DNA from: Rotaria sordida | Lineage: Eukaryota > Rotifera > Eurotatoria > Philodinida > Philodinidae | Assembly (NCBI GenBank): GCA_905250125.1 | Contig: CAJNOL010000784.1 | Span: 39,469-103,468, forward strand | Length of the DNA: 64,000 nt | Direction of reading: 5' to 3' | In this document: piece by piece, positions 11,648 to 23,369 of the stretch | Layout: each line of letters starts with the position of its first letter | How positions within the stretch are numbered: the stretch's first letter is position 1 | The notes under the pieces: model-generated | What the model saw: only the letters and a program-made list of their open reading frames with translations | The model's database searches: none | What the model was told of the DNA's origin: nothing | Position numbers and translations under genes: made by a program

Positions 11648-14600
11648 TTGAATTAATCAATAATTTACTTGTCTGTTAATTTTTCATTATTATTATCAAT
11701 GAATCGAAATAATTCTTGACAAACTTCAATAATTTTATATATATATATATATAGATATATATATATCTTTGTTGATGTTGTTTTATGTATGTACTAAATA
11801 ATAAATAAATATATACATAGTTAAAAAGAAAAACGAAGAAACGCATTCAATCATAATAATTTATCAATATTCATTCATTCACTCACATTAGAGAGAGAAA
11901 GAGAAAGATATAATCAATGTGTTGAATATTTATTGTTGTTGGTCTTTGCACTACTACGAGTTTCTTTTGGTCGTGATAGTGAAGGTATGAGTTTTTTTTT
12001 TTTCTTCTTTTTCTTCTTTTTCTCTTATGTGTTACTGCTGGTCGTTCCGTGAGTGATTAATGATAAATAAAAAATGAGAAAAAACCCTTTTTCTACGATT
12101 AAATATGAGAGAAAGAAAAAAAAAAGAGGAAAATTTACCTGCAAACAGAGAAGAAAAATTCTCCTATTGGTTAAATATTTTTCTCTTCAACCAATGAACA
12201 AAAACATAACATTCATACATCTGTCTGTCATCTTTAACAGAGTAAGGAGAGAAGATTTCCCCAAGCGCAAGCGACACGCAAGACGACGATCAGTTAGATG
12301 TTCTTTTTCTATATAAGTATTATCTTCTCTCTTGCTTTAATTCAATTGAATTCAATTCTTTCGGTTTTTTTTTTGTTGTCGGGCAATGAGATAGGTAATA
12401 GAAGAAAAAAAAAAAGAATGATATAAATAAGTTAATACTCGTAAAAGCCCATTTAAACAAATGAACGGTGCACAATAAGCATCATCAACTATTCACGGTA
12501 TTTTCTATTCTTTTATGTTGCTTCTCTCTGCATGTTAAATAAAGAATATGTGAACACAAAAGAAAGAAAGAAAACGACATTTACATCTTTCATCAGGTTA
12601 TTTTTATATTCAAAATTAACAAACAATAAAGATGACAAAAGAAAAAGATAATTTATTGAGTGGTGCGTATATTGAATTTATTAAAAAACCAAAAAGAAAA
12701 GAAAAGGAAAGAAACGACTTAGATTAATTATCTAATAAAAGATTAAAATATTAAGAATATTTTATTTGTACGAATAGTTTATATAGATATTATTTTACAA
12801 GTTAATCATTTTCTTTTTTCAATTTTATTTGATATGTACTCATCATTTACCTCTTTGATCTTATTTTTTTAGGTACTTGTTGTAATGTGAGATTTCCGTT
12901 TCTCATTAACTCAAAAAAAAAAATACAATCCTTGTATACTTGCCCTAAAGGCAATGACAAAACATAGACAGCCGCGTAGGTGAGAAAGAGAATCAATTTT
13001 TAATACATTGTTATGCATCAGATCGGAAAAAAAGGTGTATGTGTGTATTCTACGACTGATGATGTGTTTGCTTGAAGTAAACTAGTTTTCAACTGTTTTG
13101 TGTTCAAATGAGAAAATGACCAGATGGAATTTGTCTTTCCTTTCTTTCATTTATGAAAACTATTGCTAATAATTGTGATCTCATTTCTGTTTCTTGTCTG
13201 TCGCGATGAAAGTGAGGATGAGAATGGTGATGATGATGATGATGGTAGTCGTGGTGGTTGGTGAAACACGCCCAACGCATTCATTCATGTTTGTCACGTC
13301 ACGAATCGATTCTATAGTAGTGTTGCTATGTCTATATGACATTGTCCGTTTGTGAGAGTATTCTCAGATGACACTTGAAGAGCAGAACATACGACTATTG
13401 CTTATCATAATTGTTCGACCGTATTGATTACTCTCTTTTTTTTTTTCTTTCTTTCTACATGTGTCATTCTCTCTGGTAATGTTCGTCTTATTATGATAAG
13501 ACGCATAAGGTTTAGTTATGGAATTTGTTGACATTCGGTGTTAGTTGGAAAACGAATCAAAAAGATTGTGTCAATCATTTTGTCGGCGAATAGCTTCAAG
13601 CAATGAATGAAAAAAAAAAAAAAAGAAACAAAAACAACAATTTTCTTTTTCTCGTTTGTCTTTATATGTATTTATGACCAGATGGAAAGAAGAAAACAAA
13701 CGAGAAAGTATTCTCATCGATCAATTTACCTGTATTGCAATAGACCACAATGATGAGTCCCTCGATACTTTGTCTTTCTCGTTATTTTTTTAATTTTGAC
13801 GTGAAAAAAAAAACGAGGCGTAATGTATGCGTACATTTCTCAAGAGAACATTAAAAAAATGGAGGGCGGAACTCGGTCACTCAATATTGTATGTTGAACT
13901 GATCGATTAGACGAGATAACAGATGGTAATCGGATGGCAATGACGCACCTTACTTTCGTTTGTTGTTTTTTTGATGTGAGAAGTTACTCACGAGAAGAAC
14001 AACAGTTATTATTCTGAGTAGAGTTTGCTCTTTGTTTCTTCGTTGGCCATCTGGTAGTTGTGAGACCACTTGTCGAGTCACGAAATAGTCTTTTTTTTTT
14101 TTTTTTCTTATTTCCATTCAGACAGAATAGATCTATAAATATAATTGGTCAGAAAAAATTTTGTTATACAAAGAAAAAAAAAACTATTTTGATAAATAAT
14201 CAAAAATAATGTGTTGATCAAATGATTTTGTTGGATACATTCGAATAAAAATGTACATATCTTCTCAAGTGTTATAATTAAAGAATTAAACGATTTATTC
14301 TTCTGTATATCGATTAACTGTTGTTGGATTGTATATAAATACACTTTGTTAGACAAAAAACATGTTCAAATTGATATTGTATAAGAATATTGATTTATCA
14401 CTTTTTTTAGTCTCTATATGTAATAATATATAATTTATGTTGGATCTGAATTACATGTAAAACCAAAATTTATAAAGAAACAAACAGAAACATGTCAAGT
14501 ATGACGTCCTTAACTGTTTGCTTCTAAAACTCGACCACACAATCTTTCATATTGCGTCTTGTATCTCTAGTGTTGACCTACTTCTCTAGAAACAAATTAT

Positions 14601-15653
14601 TTTTAAGATAAAATAAAATATCTATTAGATTGAAAATCTCTTATTGATTACTTTCCATCGTATTAATAATCTAAGTGCTAAATAACTTTATTCATGTTTC
14701 TGTGGTTTGAATTACGTATGACAAATAGAATAAGATTCTATTTTTCAACGGTAAAATCTACTTAAAAGTAGCAAGACTGTAAAAGTTAGTTGATTTTTTC
14801 AGGTGATAGTCGTCTTTGCTTATCATTTTATGAGGAGTTATAAATATATACGGACGAAAATTGTGAAATCTTATGAAATGAATCTAAAGATAATTTAAGA
14901 TTAAGAAAAACCTGAATAGAGAATGTAATTTCACATGTACGAAGTATTACGAGCACAAATTGAAATACAGCTTAGCATATGTCAACAGACATTAGTATAA
15001 TAATACACTATTATTCCGGGACCATTTTTATTTTCAATTCGTGCTTTAAAAGTAAAGAATATTGTTTTAAGATTGTTATATACTTGTACAGCAGAGTTTA
15101 TGTACTGTATAAATATTTAGAATTGTTTATATATCATGCAATAGAAAAATACAAATTAGCACTGAGAATCAAAAGTAACATGAGAAAAAATTGTTTAATA
15201 GTATTATTTCAAACCTTAATAGTTTTATAATTAAGACTAAATAATGCCATTAGTGATTAAATGCTTTCTACAATTATTTATACACTACAAAATAGAAGAA
15301 TAAGAAAGGTAAAATGAATTAATAAACATATGTTCATTGTTTTTTATTGAAGACGATTTATGTTCTTCAATTAATCGTCTTCTGTGTTTAGCATAAGATA
15401 AAATAAAAGTTTACACAGCGTATCGAAAACTAAAGAAATATTTCCTAATGTAAGATGAAAAAGAGGAATTTGTAGATGTAATAGTGTTGTCTACTCAAGC
15501 AGTAAAAGCATAAACGTACAGACTCATTAGACCAAAGGGGAAAAAGCGGTGCCTGTGAATCCTGGGATCGATTAGGATCCATACGATCTATTGGAATCTA
15601 TTAGAATGTATCAAAGTCTACTAATACTTATGAGCATAAACTTTGTTCTAAAC
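11648..15653. other. Gene-poor region upstream of POU4
   Basis: About 4 kb without convincing coding potential. It contains an (AT)n palindrome at about 11734-11766, several GA- and T-rich tracts (about 11890-12160, 13610-13700) and AT-rich filler. It is the natural place for POU4 promoter and neuronal enhancer sequence, but I see no specific motif. The 80-codon open frames (e.g. 12074-12316 and 14979-15230) are low-complexity chance frames. Confidence 0.5.
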
Positions 15654-15745
15654 TAGGGGTGGCATTTTACTTTACTAGTAAATAAGTAACTATCATAACT
15701 ACTATCAATTTAAAAAGTTAGCGATCGTCGTTGGAAGCTACATGA

Positions 15746-16120
15746 GTTACTGTTGGGACTTCAAGAACTATCATATGAAGATACTTTTGGATTCTCATCT
15801 GTTGTTATATAGAGGTACCTTTGGGATCTCAAGAGCTAGTATATTGTGGTACCATTGGATCCTCATTTGCTATTATATAGAGATATTCTTACATCCTCAA
15901 GAGCTACTATATGGAGGTACTCTTAGGTCCTCAAGAGTTATTATATGGAGGCATCATTGGGTCCTAAAAAGCCATCTGTTGCAGGTACCCTTCGGTCCTC
16001 ATCTGCTATTGTATAGAGGTACCCTTGGGTCTTCTTCTGCTAGTAGATGATGGTACCTTTAGGTGCTCATATCCTATTGTATGCAGGTGTCCTTGGGTCT
16101 TGAAAAGCTGCTATATGGAA
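15746..16120 (+). repeat. 34-bp tandem repeat array, left arm
   Basis: About eleven degenerate copies of a unit containing GGTACC, TTGGGTCCTCA and GAGCTATTATATGGA. The GGTACC-equivalent position recurs at 15780, 15814, 15848, 15882, 15916, 15950, 15984, 16018 and 16052, an exact 34-bp step despite base divergence. A ~100-codon open frame runs through it only because the unit rarely carries a stop. Confidence 0.88.
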
Positions 16121-16875
16121 TACCTCACAAAGATGGGTACGGTTCGTTTCTGAGCTCAATTAATACGATTAAGATCAATATTTCGATAAATAGAGCAAGA
16201 AAAGTTAATAAAAAAGATATTATTAGAAACAATGAAAGTATTCATATATGTTCTTATATTTATTTGTCTAAGAAAAACAAAACATAAACGAGCTAAATAT
16301 ATTCTTGAAGGAGAAAAGTATCTAATAACCATTAGTTAATATGATATAGATACTTCTTATTTATTTATCACCAATAAAGTATAAATAATTTATAACTGAA
16401 AAAATACGAATTTTTACACAGATAATTATGTATATTTAATAGCTTTCTTCGTTTCCTTGTAGTATGAGGTGTCGAATATTCTGTTATAGGCCAGTGGATA
16501 AATATTTCAGACAAAGCGAAACAAACTGATTTTTGTTACTAAAAATTCTTACAAAACACTGAAAATCATGACATACTATAAGCGCATTAAAGATATAAAT
16601 AATGACAGGATGTGATGAGAAATAATCAGAAATCGTTAGAAGCTATTAGAAACTAACAGAAATCATTAGAAATCACTGGAAATCATTGTAATTGACTTAA
16701 AATCACCTGTAATATGGTTAAAACATAAAGCTTTGATTCCCATTGATTTTTAATGATTTCAATCGATTTTACTTTTTTTTGATAACTTTCAAGGTTTCAA
16801 GAGTTTCTCTTGTCTTTTAGTGGTTCTCATGATTTATCTTAGTTTATAAGTACATCCAATGCAGAGATGAGCACA

Positions 16876-17095
16876 GGACAAGATTTTTCGTCCTGTCCTG
16901 CCCTGTCCTGCTAGCTGGTGCTGTCCTGGCGGGCGGCAGGACAGGACCAAAATCAAAACTGCGTCCTGTCCTGTTTTGTCCTGTTGACAATCTCTGTCCT
17001 GGCGGGCGGCAGGACAGGACAAAAATCAAAATCGCGTCCTGTCCTGTTTTTGTCCTGTCCTGCTTTGTCCTGCTGACTTTTTATGTCCCGACGGG
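16876..17095. repeat. CAGGAC/GTCCTG minisatellite, left subterminal block
   Basis: Repeated GTCCT hexamer-like words interleaved with two copies of a longer unit (GGCGGGCGGCAGGACAGGAC followed by AAAATCAAAA). It is strikingly GC-rich in an AT-rich genome and internally palindromic. Overlapping open frames on the minus strand (16834-17029) are by-products of the repeat. Confidence 0.85.
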
Positions 17096-18224
17096 TGATA
17101 GGATAATACATGACAACTTTGTCCTAGTTTGTTTTGCTAATTCATTCCTCTTTTATCGAACGGCAGTGAGTCGGTGATGAGAGTCGTTAATCTGACTATC
17201 GTTCATCAGGGGCGTGCGAACAAGGGGATAGGAGGTCCAGATCGTCTCACTTTTGAAAAGTAGTGGATTGCTACAGTAAAACCGTACTAGAGCGTTTATT
17301 TTAAAATCTCAATGTAAGAAATTTGTCCTGAGGGGAGTACAAAAATCTATACTTAGGATCTCTCAATTTTTTTCTTTGGGCACATCCCTATCGTTGATCA
17401 AATCAAATATTACTATTATTCACGTTAGACCTAATTTATCGTTTATTATCCTCAAATACAAGAAATACACTCCAGATCATCACTTATTTTATAAATACAA
17501 AAAAATATAACAAAATCTTTATTTTATATTTTGATAGCACATTCATGGCAAGAAAAAAAATACAGAAAAAATAAACATAATTCATTGTAATATCATTATC
17601 TTATTTTATACTAGATACTATCTATGAAAAGTAACAACAGCTTACGCTGTTATCACAAAAGACAACTATTTTCATGAATAAATGTACTATAATAATTGAA
17701 ACAACTAGTATATCCTGGCATTCTTTGAACTATACTATGTTCAGCTAATCTTTCTGCATAACGAAAGACTCCCGACAAACCTATCAATGATGTTTCTTTT
17801 TTTTTTTACAAAACATTATATTTATGAGTTTCATATTTAGATAATTGTCAAATTTTGAGAAATTTAATGTGTTCGACGATAATGAAATTTTACTACTGCT
17901 CATGCTGAATATTTATTTTGAGAGTCAATAAATCGAAACATAAAATACAAAGTAAAATACAACACATTCATGGCGAAAAAAACAAAGAACACTGGTTTCG
18001 TGTTGCTTTCTCTTTGTATTGTCACTGAAAATTTCTGAGTCATTAATGGTTACGTCTGATTGGTAGCCTTTTTTTCAACGAATATTTGAATTAGTGTTAT
18101 GACTCATTCTCATAGCGATATTTATCACTCACAGCACACGTCGAGTGTTAAAAAGTGACACGTCGAAAATGACGGTCGTTTAAAAAAAAATATCAATAAC
18201 AATAAAACGAGAAAGTTCACACGA

Positions 18225-18445
18225 GGAATTTTTCTGTCCTGTTCCGTCCTGTTATTATCTCTATCTTTGTCCTGGCGGGCGGCAGGACAGGACAAAAATC
18301 AAAATCACGTCCTGTCCTGTTTTGTCCTGTTGACAATCTCTGTCCTGGCGGGCGGCAGGACAGGACAAAAATCAAAATCGCGTCCTGTCCTGCAGGACAG
18401 GACAGGACAGGACACAAGGACACCAGGACCGTCCTGTCCTGTGCT
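18225..18445. repeat. CAGGAC/GTCCTG minisatellite, right subterminal block
   Basis: Contains two copies of the same long unit as the left block, in the same orientation (GGCGGGCGGCAGGACAGGAC), then a run of CAGGA pentamers leading into the right terminal inverted repeat. Open frames on both strands here are repeat artefacts. Confidence 0.85.
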
Positions 18446-18949
18446 CATCTCTGATCCAATGATATCTATTGATTTACGATAAATAGTTAAAAACTGATTT
18501 CTACTGATAGAAATTGTCAGAACTAATAAAAAGTCACTTGTTTCCTGTTGATGACGGAGAAACTTTTATTATATTGCTTTGTTTTAGTCATAAATAAATA
18601 AAAAGATCTAAGAAACCGCATTTCAAAATTAAAATATGCAGAAATTATTGTATATTCAGTCTTCATAAATTTCAGTTGAAGACCTTGAACACTATACATA
18701 TTTCCGATTAAATATATCGACTAAAGTAATCATTTCTCAAATAATTTAATAATTAAAGAAAAGTTGCCTATTACATGTATATCTAAGACATCGCTTCTTC
18801 GTGAATCTTTTGGTACGGAGAGACCTTCTAATAGGAAATTTTTTTTTTTATAATAGACTAACGATGCAGATGGCAATTGTTTAAAATAGGATGCATCAGC
18901 CGGAGCAAAATTTAGATCATTTCAGTGATCTCTGATGAACGTTTAACAA

Positions 18950-19095
18950 ATCTCTTTTTTTCGGTTTGGTTCAAAAATTTTGGACTTCGGTTCGGTTCAG
19001 AAGTTCTCAAATTTCTTTCGATTTCGGTTCGATTTTAAACATTTCGGTTTTGCTTCGGTTTAAATTCTGAAAAACTCGGACCGTGCCCATCTCCG
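18950..19095. repeat. TTCGGTT-rich simple repeat ending in a hAT-like terminus
   Basis: Degenerate repeats of a word near TTCGGTTCGGTT, ending GTGCCCATCTCC at about 19083-19094. That end resembles the inverted ends of the elements at 16862-18453 and 56460-56865. No partner end was found, so this may be a solo or truncated copy. Confidence 0.45.
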
Positions 19096-19689
19096 GTACT
19101 CCAGGTCCTCAAGACCTATTATATGAAGACACCCTTGCATCCTCATGCACTACAATACGGAGGCATCCTGAAGTCCTCATCTTCCATTATGTAAATGTAT
19201 ATTAAATGGTTATGTTCTATTTTAAGTGGACATCCATCGATCAGCAAAGAGATTTCACAATTTTTGTACTTCCAATTTCAACACCATTTTCGTAGCAGTG
19301 GTACTCTTTGCTTGCAGAGGAATCTCAAAGTGGAGTATTTTGAAACATTATTGCGTCATTGAAATTTCTGAATACCGAGAGTAGGCGTTAAAACTTTGGT
19401 AGAATCAACGTTTTCGGAGAATAGTCTTTCCTTGACAAAAAAAAATGCGCGAACAAAAGCCTTTGCACCAATAATTTTACTGCTGTTTTTATTTTTGCTA
19501 GTGAAGACTGTTTGTTGAAAAAGATAGGTTTTTCAGGAAGTTTGGTTAAAGCTTCGTGGCGTTAACGAGTTCCGAGCTATGATCAGTTTTTTTAAATACT
19601 CAAGTTTGGTGTCCCTATGTAAGCTCACAATAGTAATAGCATCAATACCATTGCAAATATAAACATCGTTGCCTTCCTCCAGTGATCCA

Positions 19690-19990
19690 TGAGCATTCTT
19701 AGACGGTATACCTTGATGATCTCACAGTATTAGCATATAACAAATCTTGAGTTCCAGAAGCATCTTCATATAATAGCCGCTGAGGACCCAAGGTTATCTC
19801 TATGTAACAGCACATCAAGACCTAAGGGTATCTTCATATAATAGGTCTCGAGGGTCCAAGGGTATCCCCATATATTAGCTGTTGAGAACCTAAGAGTACT
19901 TGTGTATAACAGCTGTTAATGACCCAAAGATGCTTTCATATAGTAACTCTTGAGGACCCAGCAGAAACTTATGTAACTTCCAATGAAGAT
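19690..19990 (-). repeat. 34-bp tandem repeat array, right arm (inverted)
   Basis: Reverse-complement copies of the left-arm unit (GGGTCC, TATCTTCATATAATAG); GGTATC recurs at about 19827 and 19861, again a 34-bp step. Two further units in the left-arm orientation sit at about 19090-19190. Confidence 0.8.
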
Positions 19991-20144
19991 CACTAACTTT
20001 GTAAATTGATAGTAGTTATGGTAGTTACCTTTTGAAAGTAACTACGGTAACTACCCTAATTAACTAGGAGCAATAAAAAGTAACTACAGAAGTTACTTTA
20101 TTGTAGTCAAGTAACTACTAGGTAAAGTAAGTGTGCCATCCCTA

Positions 20145-20441
20145 ACCAACATTTACAAGGATCTACAGAGTCCAGGAAGATTCATTAGGATCCGCTTTTT
20201 CCTCCTTGATGAAAAGTGTTTGTATGTGTTTTTTACTTTTTCAGTCCTAAAAAAATCAGATTTCAAGTAGTTTCTCCAACAAAGAGCCTCTCTTTTCGTA
20301 TTTGTTCAGGTTGAAAATTGAGTCGATCGCATATTTTGCTATGTAGTCTGTGATTAATACTATTTTTAGATTTAAATGTCTTTTTGGTATAGATGTAGGA
20401 TTTAGTTGGATTGTGGATTTTATTGAATAAGAAAATAATAA
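20145..20441. other. Outer flank of the foldback element
   Basis: Continues weakly the outer inverted homology with about 15530-15650. Beyond about 20230 it is AT-rich with nothing recognisable. Confidence 0.4.
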
Positions 20442-20716
20442 TCATAAATTATTTACATCAAGTAAACTGAATAATGTTTGATTATTAAATGAATTTAAAC
20501 GTTCAAAAAATGGTTTTAATAATGGTGTATTAATATTATAACGTGATGACGTTATATGACTAAAAAAATTCACTAAATGACTCAATGGATATATTGATAA
20601 ATTTGATAAATGTTTCATTTTATGATCAACAATTATTTCATGTATTTGCTTTATTTGACGTTGAAGTGTCATATTAGTTGCATCAGATGTTGCTAATGAT
20701 GCTGCATTAAAATATC
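20442..20716 (-). CDS. C-terminal exon of an unrecognised protein
   Basis: An open frame on the minus strand from an acceptor (TTTTAAG) at 20717 to a stop at 20442, reading from YFNAASLASDATN through HEIIVDHKMKHLSNLSIY to the end FSLLDVNNL. Its codon usage and balanced amphipathic composition look like a real exon rather than chance, and it has an N-linked glycosylation-type sequon (NMT). I do not recognise the family. The phase requires an upstream exon leaving one base; the candidate at 21687-21815 does not fit this directly, so at least one exon is missing from my model or the gene is decayed. Confidence 0.4.
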
Positions 20717-22832
20717 CTTAAAAGTAAATAAATTATTAATATTATACAATTGAATTTGTAATACATCACAAGTAGACAAGGAGAAAAACGACTTCTCATC
20801 CTGTTCAAATTAAATCAAACATTCAACAAAGAAAATATTAGAAACTAAATTTTTCAGAGTACTACAAGGAAACTTTTTTTTTTAATTTATATACACAGTA
20901 ATAATGAATAGTTTTCAGTTCTATGCTAACAAAATTTTTGTTAAGCTTGGCAACATAACTCTAACTTTCTTTCAAATGGAACTACAACTGGAATCTGAAT
21001 TAAAGAAGAAGATTAGTTTCTGCTCATGTCAAATCGTAAGCTTTCAAAATTTGTTTTTATGTAAAAAAAACAATTACCACACATCGCTTGTATTTAATTA
21101 AATTATGAATGATCTGAAAAATAAAAAAACTCATCGTTATACGCATGATTTTAAATAGAGAAATTTTCTTTCACAACTCTATTCGTTCAATCAGGGAATT
21201 ACCGTAAATATATTAATTTGAATCATGCGTTCTATCATTCAAAAGGAAATCGATTATCTGGATATATGACTTACAAGGATAACGATCAAATGCTTTTAGC
21301 TTTATGTTTTACTTATCACTAGAAAATCTGTGGACTAGAAAAGTCTAACAGGCGTTTTTTTTCTCTATCGTTTCATACGAAAAGAAACTCTCCTTCAGCT
21401 TACTGTAAGACATTAAAGCATCACTCTCATTACTATTGGATCGACCTAAGTATATTGTTATTTTAATTTCATCAATTAACAACAACAAAAAAGTCATCTA
21501 AAATTTCTCAAGAAAAACAAATAAATCAAATAATTCAGGATTCCATTTGTTGTCTTTGTGCTTCTAAAATTCTTCCTTTTTTCGCTGAATACATGTGCGT
21601 ATGTTGGTGACGATGCTGGAATGGAAGCAGTTTTGATGGTAAACGTGATAATTGTAATCAGATATGTATATGAATATTTTCCTATCACGATAACACATCT
21701 TCACCTTTTTGATGAATTACTTTTTTTGTCATATATTCAAGTATTTTATCATATGGATCATCATTATCTGTAGATGAATTTTCATTTGAAATGAACTCTT
21801 TTAATACATCATCTACTTGTTATATCACCATGTTTTTCTCTTTTGTTTCTTTTCTTTTTTCATTTATCGTTATCAGTTATTTTTGTGTTATTTCTGATGA
21901 TTCTTTACTACATTAGATCCGAGGATTATCTCATGCTTGGACTCGAACCGATCCGCCGAGCTTTTATTCCGATCCATGGACCGAGTCCGGTTGCAGAATA
22001 TTATTACAGAGCTTGGTAATTGATCTAACATTCAATTGTTTTGTTTTTATTCTTTTTGTAGATTTTTTTTGTAATATGTTTTATAGATTCTTCAAACTGT
22101 AATATAAAATTAAAGGTTCATATTCATATTAAAGACACTGCTAATCGTCAATGAACAAAACTTTATGATATCGATGCAAATACACTCTACGAAAGAGTCA
22201 TTAATTTCTGAAATTATTTTTTTGCAAACATCTACTCAAGTGTTCATATACAAAGACGTTCATAAATGACAGTGATTATTGTCCTATAAACTATTCAGTT
22301 TTTTTCTATGATAAATTTTACAGTAGATACTTTCAAATGATATGTACGATAAATAAAATAAATCATTAGTTTTTTTTTCCACATAGTGTCTTCCAACATA
22401 AACATGTGAGTACAACCAATAGGCTCTTTTTTTAATATCGAAATAAATACTTCATATTAGTCATTGCAAGAGAAGTAAAGGAACATGTTTTTTGTAAAGG
22501 TACAAATATTTCTCTCATAAAATTTGCTTTTATAAGTAAATTCGAAAATAAGTATAATAAAGTCATCTCATACCGTGAAAAAACCTTAAAATTATCAAGA
22601 AATTTGTGAAAAAAATAGAAAATTAATGTCCATAACTTATCATAATTTATCTATTTTACTACCTAGGTAGTCATAAACTGCCGAAAAAGCGTATAAAATG
22701 ACGAAACAAAATGGTTGTTTTTTCGCTCACAATTGTGGTTTCCAATGATGAGAGAAAAAGAACGAATATGTTTTTTGTTTTTCATACATTTACACGCATT
22801 CTTGTCCCATGTGACTGTATACATTATTCTAA
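20717..22832. other. Region with one weak exon and a GC-richer repeat
   Basis: Mostly AT-rich. It contains the weak minus-strand exon at 21687-21815 and, at about 21930-22015, a GC-richer palindrome-like stretch with GGACTCGAACCGATCC and CAGAGCTTGG. That stretch resembles, in inverted orientation, a stretch at about 23995-24055. Confidence 0.4.
21687..21815 (-). CDS. Possible exon of an unrecognised gene
   Basis: The minus-strand frame after an AG acceptor reads DDVLKEFISNENSSTDNDDPY and then DKILEYMTKKVIHQKGEDVL before a stop. The acidic/Ser/Asn composition matches true exons of this genome. The donor is weak (GTGATA). It may belong with the exon at 20442-20716, but the phases do not match without another exon. 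Confidence 0.3.
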
Positions 22833-23130
22833 TGTACGAAAACGATATGGATGCTTGTCAATTTACTTATACTGAAAGAGAATATGGCATTAAAAAATGG
22901 TTTTAGGCGTTGCACAGTTGTGGGATGTGCTATGCGCAAAATCAGATAGAGAAGAACCTGGCTTCTCTGATAGCACTCACTATTTCATTATTAGTGTAGA
23001 AGGTCCGCAATTATTTGCTGTCGATGCTAGTGGAATTAATGTTTACTATCATGATGAGGGCAAATGACATTGTTATATCACTGCCTGTAATATAGAATTT
23101 GGCATCATAAATGATAAAGGCATCGGTTGC
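22833..23130 (+). pseudogene. Decayed first copy of an orphan gene pair
   Basis: Frames here align with the intact gene at 23370-23738. MDACQFTY (from 22851) corresponds to MNTCEFSY. After a frameshift near 22897-22905 the frame reads IISVEGPQLFAVDASG and VYYHDEGK, matching ISVQGPQLFAV and VFYHNFGK of the intact copy. TGA at 23065-23067 stands where the intact copy has a Trp codon, and similarity continues beyond it (CYITACNIEFG against RYITARDIKFG). Frameshift plus nonsense change indicate a pseudogene, unless an unrecognised intron removes the frameshift. Confidence 0.65.
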
Positions 23131-23369
23131 CCACCGTGAGCGTTACGTGCAGTAGACAGCAATTAATAGTGCATGTAAAAATAAGATACGTTTCGGACAA
23201 ACATGGTATTCTCGCATTATTTCTTTTTTTATTATCTTATGTCAATATACTTGAATATCACAGTAAAAAAAACATTTTTTCTTTTATTTCTTTTGATTGT
23301 TTCAGACGAAAAAGTCAAAGCAATATCCACATTACCATTAATATTAAATTATTTTGATATAGTTGATTG

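Larger units (their letters stand above)
16862..18453. mobile_element. Non-autonomous hAT element with exact 8-bp target site duplication
   Basis: ATCCAATG occurs at 16854-16861 and again at 18454-18461, directly flanking an element that begins CAGAGATGAGCACAGGAC and ends with the exact reverse complement. An 8-bp duplication with a CAGAGATG-type end is the hallmark of the hAT superfamily. The 1592-bp interior holds no transposase frame: it consists of two GTCCTG/CAGGAC minisatellite blocks near the ends and AT-rich filler. It is nested in the larger foldback element. The exact duplication suggests a relatively recent insertion. Confidence 0.88.
15654..20144. mobile_element. 4.5-kb foldback transposable element with internal 34-bp tandem repeats
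   Basis: The left end starts TAGGGGTGGCATTTTACTTT and the right end is its approximate reverse complement (about 20124-20144). Immediately inside, 15689-15760 (TAACTACTATCAATTTA) mirrors about 19985-20030. Both arms then carry arrays of a 34-bp unit in opposite orientation (15746-16120 and about 19690-19990). Homology appears to reach slightly further out, since a GGAAAAAGCGG motif lies at about 15539 and inverted at about 20195. No intact transposase was found. The TIR start (GGGGTGGCA) resembles hAT-type ends, but no clear 8-bp target duplication was seen, so the class is uncertain. A second element (16862-18453) is inserted within it. Confidence 0.75.

Noticed and set aside
15746..16120. 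Possible CRISPR array
   Set aside because: Units are contiguous and degenerate with no unique spacers, and the DNA is eukaryotic.
15742..16287. Open frames of 74-102 codons through the 34-bp array
   Set aside because: 34 is not a multiple of three, so each unit is read in a different frame and the peptide does not repeat as a protein would. The open frame follows from the repeat lacking stops.
16834..18482. Four open frames rich in CRPPGQ or VLSCP words
   Set aside because: They lie entirely in the CAGGAC minisatellite on both strands and have no independent coding signature.
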